Source of the DNA: an uncultured Cytophagales bacterium
GTDB lineage: Bacteria; Bacteroidota; Bacteroidia; Cytophagales; Bernardetiaceae
DNA: 39,059 nucleotides
Assembly: GCA_937136415.1 (NCBI GenBank)
Contig: CAKZOK010000133.1
Location: forward strand, 1-39,059
Direction: 5' to 3'
Below are positions 33,935 through 39,059 of this stretch, one piece after another. The notes beneath the pieces are model-generated. The model was given only the letters and a program-made list of their open reading frames with translations. It made no database searches and was not told where the DNA came from. The position numbers and the translations under genes are program-made. The first letter of the stretch is position 1. Every line of letters begins with the position of its first letter.

Positions 33935-35404
33935 CTAAAACTCCAAATTATTTGGTGTTCTAGGAAAAGGAATTACATCTCTAATATTTCCCATTCCAGT
34001 AATAAAAAGTATCAAACGCTCAAAGCCCAGCCCAAAACCAGAATGCTCAACCGTTCCAAACTTACGAGTATCTAAGTACCACCAAAGCTCCTCTGTAATT
34101 CCCATCTCGTCGGTACGTGCTTGTAATTTGTCCAAACGCTCCTCACGCTGCGAACCTCCTACAATCTCTCCAATACCAGGGAAAAGTACGTCCATTGCTG
34201 CTACGGTTTCTTTTCCTTCCTCTTCTCCATCGTTTTGGCGCATATAAAATGCCTTGATGTCTTTTGGATAATTATACAAAATAACTGGCGTTTTGAAATG
34301 CTTTTCTACCAAAAAACGCTCATGTTCGGATTGTAAATCAACTCCCCATTTTACATCATATTGGAATTTTCCTTTTTTATAATGCTTCGAACTCATCAAA
34401 ACATCAATCGCTTCGGTATAAGTAATTCGTTTGAAATCATTTGCCAAAACAAATTCTAATTTTTCAATTAGCCCCATTTCTGCACGTTCTGTTTTTTTCT
34501 TTTGTGAGTTTTCTTTTACAAATTTTGCATCTAAAAACTCAATATCTTCTCTATTATTATCTAAAGCATATTTGATAAGATATTTTAAAAAATCCTCTAC
34601 CAAATCCATATTGTCTTTTAAGTCATGAAATGCCATTTCTGGCTCTACCATCCAAAACTCGGCTAAATGACGAGCCGTATTTGAGTTTTCAGCTCTAAAA
34701 GTAGGGCCAAAAGTATAAACTCTTCCCAAACCTAAAGCCCCTAATTCTGCTTCTAATTGTCCAGAAACAGTAAGGTTTGTTGTCTGTCCGAAAAAGTCTT
34801 CTTTATTATCTATTTTTCCTTTGTTTTCGCCTTCTGCAATTTTGGGAATTGCATCAAAATCATCAATATCAAAATTAGTTACTCTAAAACTTTCTCCTGC
34901 TCCTTCTGCATCCGAAGCTGTAAGGATAGGCGAATGCCAGTAATAAAAACGACGCTCATTGAAATAATTATGAATCGCAAATGAAAGCGCATGACGCAAA
35001 CGAAAAATTGCACCAAAAGTAGTAGTACGGCTACGCAAATGAGCATTTTCTCTCAAAAATTCCATTGAATGCGCTTTTGGTTGAATTGGATATGTTTCGG
35101 CATCAGCATCGCCCAAAATCTCAATTTTTTCGGCTACAATTTCTACACTTTGTCCTTTTCCTTTCGATTCTACCAACGTTCCTGTAATAGAAACGGCAGC
35201 ACCAACATTAAAACGCTTTCTAAGATTTTCATCAAATTTTTCGGCATCAGCCACTACTTGAATATTCTGAATGCTTGAGCCATCATTAAGACCCAAAAAA
35301 CGAACATACGCATTTCCACGTTCTCCACGAATCCAGCCTTTTGTGTGTACTGGTTGGTCAAAATCTTTTGAGGCTAAAAGGTCTTTTATATCTTGTCTTT
35401 TCAT
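33935..35404 (-). CDS. asnS: Asparagine-tRNA ligase
   Basis: The 489-residue class II aminoacyl-tRNA synthetase charges tRNA-Asn. An OB-fold anticodon-binding domain covers about 1-105 ([19 protein letters not shown]). Catalytic motifs follow: motif 2 [21 protein letters not shown] and motif 3 [16 protein letters not shown], with the end [12 protein letters not shown] typical of AsnS. The [16 protein letters not shown] segment separates AsnS from AspS. The frame opens upstream at TTG 35443; I chose ATG 35404 because it gives the usual [10 protein letters not shown] start and the upstream codons read through the leader hairpin. It is monocistronic. The 320-nt upstream gap (35405-35724) holds two hairpins and is otherwise unremarkable, without a clear TAnnTTTG. 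Confidence 0.96.
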   Translation of the reverse strand: MKRQDIKDLLASKDFDQPVHTKGWIRGERGNAYVRFLGLNDGSSIQNIQVVADAEKFDENLRKRFNVGAAVSITGTLVESKGKGQSVEIVAEKIEILGDADAETYPIQPKAHSMEFLRENAHLRSRTTTFGAIFRLRHALSFAIHNYFNERRFYYWHSPILTASDAEGAGESFRVTNFDIDDFDAIPKIAEGENKGKIDNKEDFFGQTTNLTVSGQLEAELGALGLGRVYTFGPTFRAENSNTARHLAEFWMVEPEMAFHDLKDNMDLVEDFLKYLIKYALDNNREDIEFLDAKFVKENSQKKKTERAEMGLIEKLEFVLANDFKRITYTEAIDVLMSSKHYKKGKFQYDVKWGVDLQSEHERFLVEKHFKTPVILYNYPKDIKAFYMRQNDGEEEGKETVAAMDVLFPGIGEIVGGSQREERLDKLQARTDEMGITEELWWYLDTRKFGTVEHSGFGLGFERLILFITGMGNIRDVIPFPRTPNNLEF

Positions 35405-35415
35405 AATTAGGTAGC

Positions 35416-35434
35416 CGACAGTTTCCAACTGTCG
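35416..35434. promoter_or_regulatory. asnS leader hairpin
   Basis: CGACAGTT-TCC-AACTGTCG is a perfect 8-bp stem ending 12 nt before the asnS ATG; in the minus-strand transcript it is CGACAGTT-GGA-AACTGTCG. The plus-strand loop (TTCC type) resembles the other hairpin repeats. A second, smaller stem (CTGACA/TGTCAG, 35456-35477) lies farther up. It may limit initiation, or be a repeat copy. Confidence 0.45.
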
Positions 35435-35724
35435 TGAGTTCAAGTCTTTATAATTCTGACAATTTAAAAAATGTCAGTGATTTTAATGCAAAACAACATC
35501 ATTTTTTTGAGAATGTAAAATCAAAACACAAAATAATAGATTGAAGGTTCATTTTTTTATAAAAAATGATTAAATCAACTCATTTTCAACTTCGTTTAAT
35601 TATTTTTTTGATAAAAAAATTTGTTTCTTTGAACTAAAATTTAAGTTCTGTTCGTATAAAAAATAATGAACTCTCATTTTTCATTTTTTTTTAATTCATT
35701 AAATGTCAAAATCAAAAATCCTAA

Positions 35725-37599
35725 TTGAAGAATTTCAAAACTCGTTTTTTAGATTATAAAAATAATTTTCGGGAACGTTATCAAAACCATGTCTATGAAA
35801 GTAGGGACAGAATTTTATTACTGATAAAGACACTTTCGGTAATCTGTTCTGCTATTGCGCTTGTTTTCTTGGTGTATCGTTATGGATTTTATGTAGATGC
35901 TGCTGCCGAAAATGTTATTTTCGGAACACTTGATATTATATTTTTTGCATTTGCAATATTTTTTATTTTTCGGATAATTTATGATTCAAATTGGATAGAT
36001 TTTTTGCGTAAAAATTGGGTAGAAGCTCTTCTAATTGCCTTTGTGATTTTTTGTGGCATAATAAATTACATTCTTAATTTTAGAGTAACTTATTATTATT
36101 TTGAGCTTTTAGGTTTTGCTAACCCAGAACTTTCTAATCAACATTTTTTGTCTATCTATATGCTTTTGATGGTAGGCTTAGATTTGACACGAATTACGAC
36201 ACTTCTTTCAGAGATTAATTATAAACCTGCAACAACATTTTTGCTTAGTTTTGTGCTTCTGATTTTGATGGGTGCAGCCCTACTCATGTTACCTACCATG
36301 ACCCCTGGTAAGCAGAGTATGGCTTTGATTGATGCTATTTTTACCTCCACAAGTGCTTCTTGTGTTACAGGTTTGATTGTCGTTGATACAGCAACTGCTT
36401 TTACACTTAAAGGACAAATTGTAATTTTGGTTTTGATACAATTAGGAGGGATAGGAATGGTTTCTTTTGCTACATTTTTTGCAAGTTTTCTGACACAAGG
36501 AGTAGGCATAAAACACCAATCTATCATTCAAGATTATTTGAGTAGCGAATCACTTGTTTCGGCTACTAAGCTCTTACGCAAGGTAATATTGATTACTCTT
36601 TTTATCGAACTTTTGGGTACAATCGGAATTTATTATGCGTGGGACGAAGAGCTTTGGGAGCAGAGCCAACAATTTGAAAATATAGGAGAAAAAATATTTT
36701 TCTCCTTCTTTCATTCTGTTTCAGCCTTTTGTAATGGTGGTTTTAGTCTTTTTTCTGGAGGAATGGCAGACACAAATTACAAAATTGATAGAATGTATAA
36801 TCTACATTTTATCATTGTTTGGATTGTTGTTTTGGGAGGGCTTGGTTACACTACTATTGAGGATATTTTTTCATTCAATACCATAAAAGAACGTTTTGTA
36901 AAACCTTGGAAACAATGGAATGTAGTAACCAAAATAAATGTTTATACTACTTTTACGCTGCTTGCCATTGGTACAATAGGTTTTCTTTTATTAGAAATTG
37001 AAAAGCTCACAGACCGAACCATTATTCAAGCCTTTGTAACGGCACTTTTTCAATCTATGACCACAAGAACGGCAGGTTTTAATACAATGGATTTTGAAGC
37101 TCTAAATCCTGCTACAATTATGATGTGTTTGGTCTTGATGTTTATTGGTGCATCTTCAGGCTCAACGGCTGGTGGAATCAAAATCACTACTTTTGTGTTG
37201 GTTTTTGTCGCTGCTGTGGCAAGTATCAGAAGACAAGAACGCATCGTAATTGCAAACCGAACTATTCCAGACGAACTTATAAGAAAAGCATTTGCAATCT
37301 TTATTTTTGCTATTGCGTATAATATTTTGGCTATTTTTCTATTGCTTTTGGTACAAGAACCCTCCTCACCAAACGATACAAAATTTATTCTAAAGATTAT
37401 TTTCGAACAGGTTTCAGCCTTTGCAACCGTCGGAATTAGTATGAATCTGACAGGAGAACTTTCTTTTTGGGGAAAAGTAATCATAATTTCCTCTATGTAT
37501 TTGGGGCGTGTCGGAACGCTTACTCTTGCCCTTGCGCTCAGTAATGCTGTTGTTACAAACTCTTATCGTCATCCAAATGCGCACGTAATGGTGGGTTAA
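35725..37599 (+). CDS. TrkH-family potassium uptake protein
   Basis: The 624-residue membrane protein carries all four P-loops of the TrkH/KtrB channel family: STSASCVTGL, SVSAFCNGGFS, TRTAGFN and SAFATVGIS, each with its selectivity-filter Gly. It has extra N-terminal helices (about residues 28-160) beyond the core, common in Bacteroidota. TTG at 35725 is the only reasonable start: TAA stands directly before it and no in-frame ATG occurs until deep inside the protein. A separate 18-codon frame from ATG 35703 overlaps it. The RCK partner TrkA/KtrA is not adjacent; the next gene is a peptidase. Confidence 0.92.
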   Translation: MKNFKTRFLDYKNNFRERYQNHVYESRDRILLLIKTLSVICSAIALVFLVYRYGFYVDAAAENVIFGTLDIIFFAFAIFFIFRIIYDSNWIDFLRKNWVEALLIAFVIFCGIINYILNFRVTYYYFELLGFANPELSNQHFLSIYMLLMVGLDLTRITTLLSEINYKPATTFLLSFVLLILMGAALLMLPTMTPGKQSMALIDAIFTSTSASCVTGLIVVDTATAFTLKGQIVILVLIQLGGIGMVSFATFFASFLTQGVGIKHQSIIQDYLSSESLVSATKLLRKVILITLFIELLGTIGIYYAWDEELWEQSQQFENIGEKIFFSFFHSVSAFCNGGFSLFSGGMADTNYKIDRMYNLHFIIVWIVVLGGLGYTTIEDIFSFNTIKERFVKPWKQWNVVTKINVYTTFTLLAIGTIGFLLLEIEKLTDRTIIQAFVTALFQSMTTRTAGFNTMDFEALNPATIMMCLVLMFIGASSGSTAGGIKITTFVLVFVAAVASIRRQERIVIANRTIPDELIRKAFAIFIFAIAYNILAIFLLLLVQEPSSPNDTKFILKIIFEQVSAFATVGISMNLTGELSFWGKVIIISSMYLGRVGTLTLALALSNAVVTNSYRHPNAHVMVG

Positions 37600-37667
37600 T
37601 AAAGTCCGAAATATGAGGTCAGAAGTCAGATTTTATCTAAAATTGCAATAGGTTCAATATCTAAATA

Positions 37668-37687
37668 CAAACCTTGATAAGGTTTAT
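37668..37687 (+). repeat. Small hairpin upstream of the M14 gene
   Basis: AAACCTT-GAT-AAGGTTT is a 7-bp stem about 20 nt upstream of the ATG at 37707. Its word CAAACCTTGATAA recurs on the minus strand in the ftsQ-ftsA gap. Confidence 0.3.
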
Positions 37688-37706
37688 TAATCAAAAATAA
37701 ATAGAA

Positions 37707-38939
37707 ATGAATTTTACACCTCAACTTTTACAAAATTACTCTTCTTACAAAGAAAGATTATTAGTTTATAGACATTTTCAACCCGAAGAATTTAATGACG
37801 TTTTAGAAGATATAATCAAAAAACAAAATTCTAATTTTGAGTTGAAAAAACTAGGACAATCAGCTCAAAAAAGAACCATTTATCATCTTACTTTTGGAAA
37901 TGGAAAAACGCCTGTTTTGCTTTGGTCGCAAATGCACGGAAATGAACCCACAGCAACAATGGCACTTTTGGATATTTTTCATTTCTTAGAAAATCCAATT
38001 ACAGAAGAAGATAAAAAATTAGTAGAAATTTTAAAAAATCACTTTACACTTCATTTTGTTCCTGTTCTGAATCCTGATGGAACGGCTCTTTTTACTCGCA
38101 GAACAGCGCAAGGAATTGATATGAATAGAGATTTTTTGCAAAGACAAAGCCCAGAAGCAAATTTACTTATCAATTTGGCTGCTAAAATAAAACCTCATTT
38201 TAGCTTTAATTTGCACGACCAACGCTCAAAATATTCGGTCGGTAAAAAACCTGTTCCGACTACACTTGCTTTTCTCGCTCCTGCTTTTGATGAAGCAACA
38301 ACAATCAAAAAAGAAAAAATGCGACGCTTCGAAGCAATGCAAGTAATTACTTTAATGGCAGAAGGATTGGAAAAAGAATTAGGAGGCAAAATGGCAAAAT
38401 ATGATGATGAATTTGAGCCTCGTGCCTTTGGAGATAACTTTCAGAAAATGGGTTATGGAACAATTTTGATAGAATCGGGTCATTATCCAAACGACTGGGA
38501 AAAACAGCAGGTCAGAAAATATAATTATGCAGCTATCTTGAATGGGCTTTTATCGATTGCAAATGGATTTGATAAAGAAAAATCTATAAAAAGTTATGAA
38601 GATTTGCCTTTCAATGGAACACAATTTTATGATGTAATTCTTAGAAATGTAGAAATTGAATATCCACAATTTGTCAAAACAAAAGTAGATATTGCTTTCG
38701 AAAGAGAAACTAGATTTGATACAAAGGAAAATCAATATCTTTTCAAAACTAAAATAGTAGATATGGGAGATTTATCGACGTTTTATGGACACGAAGAACA
38801 TAACTTTGAGGAATATAAAATTATTATGAAAAGTGAAAAAATAGACCTTGAAAAAAACCCAAATTTGGTTTTTGAGAATATTAAAAACCCCAAAAAACGT
38901 TTTGTGGTGGTCAATGGTGTAGTTTCTGGATTGATATAA
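37707..38939 (+). CDS. M14 family zinc carboxypeptidase
   Basis: The 410-residue peptidase has the M14 core at about 45-270. Zinc ligands are His77 and Glu80 (SQMHGNEPT) and His170 (NLHDQ). The substrate carboxylate site is Asn140-Arg141 (DMNRDF), and the catalytic Glu256 lies in ILIESGHY. All key residues are present, so it should be active. A C-terminal domain of about 130 residues follows with no family I recognise. No signal peptide is seen, so it probably acts in the cytoplasm, possibly on peptides or wall-derived fragments. ATG 37707 starts 107 nt after the TrkH stop; it may be co-transcribed. Confidence 0.88.
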   Translation: MNFTPQLLQNYSSYKERLLVYRHFQPEEFNDVLEDIIKKQNSNFELKKLGQSAQKRTIYHLTFGNGKTPVLLWSQMHGNEPTATMALLDIFHFLENPITEEDKKLVEILKNHFTLHFVPVLNPDGTALFTRRTAQGIDMNRDFLQRQSPEANLLINLAAKIKPHFSFNLHDQRSKYSVGKKPVPTTLAFLAPAFDEATTIKKEKMRRFEAMQVITLMAEGLEKELGGKMAKYDDEFEPRAFGDNFQKMGYGTILIESGHYPNDWEKQQVRKYNYAAILNGLLSIANGFDKEKSIKSYEDLPFNGTQFYDVILRNVEIEYPQFVKTKVDIAFERETRFDTKENQYLFKTKIVDMGDLSTFYGHEEHNFEEYKIIMKSEKIDLEKNPNLVFENIKNPKKRFVVVNGVVSGLI

Positions 38940-38950
38940 TTAAAAAAACT

Positions 38951-38982
38951 CAACGATGGCTGCATTTGAGCCTCAACGAAGG
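38951..38982. repeat. GCCTCAACGA-type repeat, second copy
   Basis: CAACGATGGC, a 9-nt loop and GCCTCAACGAAGG share the GGC...GCC pairing and right side with the element at 333-358. It lies just after the M14 stop. Confidence 0.45.
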
Positions 38983-39007
38983 TTATTTTCAAACAATTTC
39001 TATAAAA

Positions 39008-39041
39008 AAACGCATTTACTTTATTTTTAGCAAATGCGTTT
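39008..39041. terminator. Terminator at the window edge
   Basis: AAACGCATTT (39008-39017) pairs with AAATGCGTTT (39032-39041). The A7 run at 39004-39010 gives a good U-tract on the minus strand, so it may serve a gene beyond the window; for M14 the trailing T-run is weaker. Confidence 0.55.
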
Positions 39042-39059
39042 CAATTTTGTAATAATTAT

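Noticed and set aside
35405..35443. Upstream TTG start for asnS
   Set aside because: The extra 13 codons read through the leader hairpin and lack similarity to AsnS; ATG 35404 gives the standard N-terminus.
1..39059. Defence system, biosynthetic cluster or toxin-antitoxin pair
   Set aside because: No gene with restriction, Cas, toxin-antitoxin or synthase motifs was found; the gene content is housekeeping, envelope and signalling.

Overview
The window looks like a chromosomal segment of a marine-type Bacteroidota, most likely Cytophagales (a Bernardetia/Flexibacter-like organism is my guess; no marker gene here settles it). Supporting signs are the very AT-rich sequence, the absence of Shine-Dalgarno leaders, Bacteroidota-type promoters (TTG-N19..21-TAnnTTTG), lipoproteins and outer-membrane barrels with Bacteroidota-style signals, DUF2911 and DUF2007 proteins, a UMF1-type transporter, and a giant kinase/AAA/GAF/SpoIIE signalling protein of the type known from this phylum. 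I see no tRNA or rRNA gene, CRISPR array, phage or insertion sequence with a transposase.

Layout. 1-613: no convincing gene; a cluster of short hairpin repeats. 614-7890: tamB-like gene followed 1 nt later by a GT-C membrane glycosyltransferase. 7978-8517: YceI. 8802-14096: a 1764-residue Ser/Thr kinase-ATPase-TPR-GAF-PP2C protein, closed by a strong bidirectional terminator. 14149-17314 (minus): murI-ftsQ-ftsA, with neither murC nor ftsZ alongside. 17315-18800: a repeat-dense stretch with yraN and a small secreted protein. 18791-22436: a small two-span membrane protein, then minus-strand DUF2007/zinc-ribbon, ybeY and UMF1 transporter genes, divergent from endonuclease V (nfi, TTG start). 22492-26589 (minus): two lipoproteins, one with 1135 residues, GxGY-type beta repeats and unusually GC-rich codon use. 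26949-29691: outer-membrane barrel and PD40-OmpA protein. 29840-33296: uppP, DUF2911 protein, PspB-like protein, M23 peptidase. 33935-38939: asnS, TrkH (TTG start), M14 carboxypeptidase.

Themes. Much of the content is cell-envelope biology: outer-membrane assembly (TamB), division (FtsQ, FtsA), peptidoglycan precursor and carrier recycling (MurI, UppP), wall hydrolysis (M23), wall anchoring (OmpA) and surface lipoproteins. The rest is housekeeping (YbeY, AsnS, Nfi, YraN).

The least ordinary signal is not a gene. It is a set of short intergenic hairpins at 85-108, 201-224, 33856-33879 and 33903-33926 (possibly also 35416-35434) with constant GTTG/CGAC edges, a pyrimidine loop and arms that differ between copies while staying fully paired. 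Other repeat types share the same gaps, including a roughly 173-bp structured inverted-repeat element at 17425-17597. These resemble REP/MITE-type interspersed elements. Two hairpins, at yraN and asnS, end 12-16 nt upstream of the start codon.
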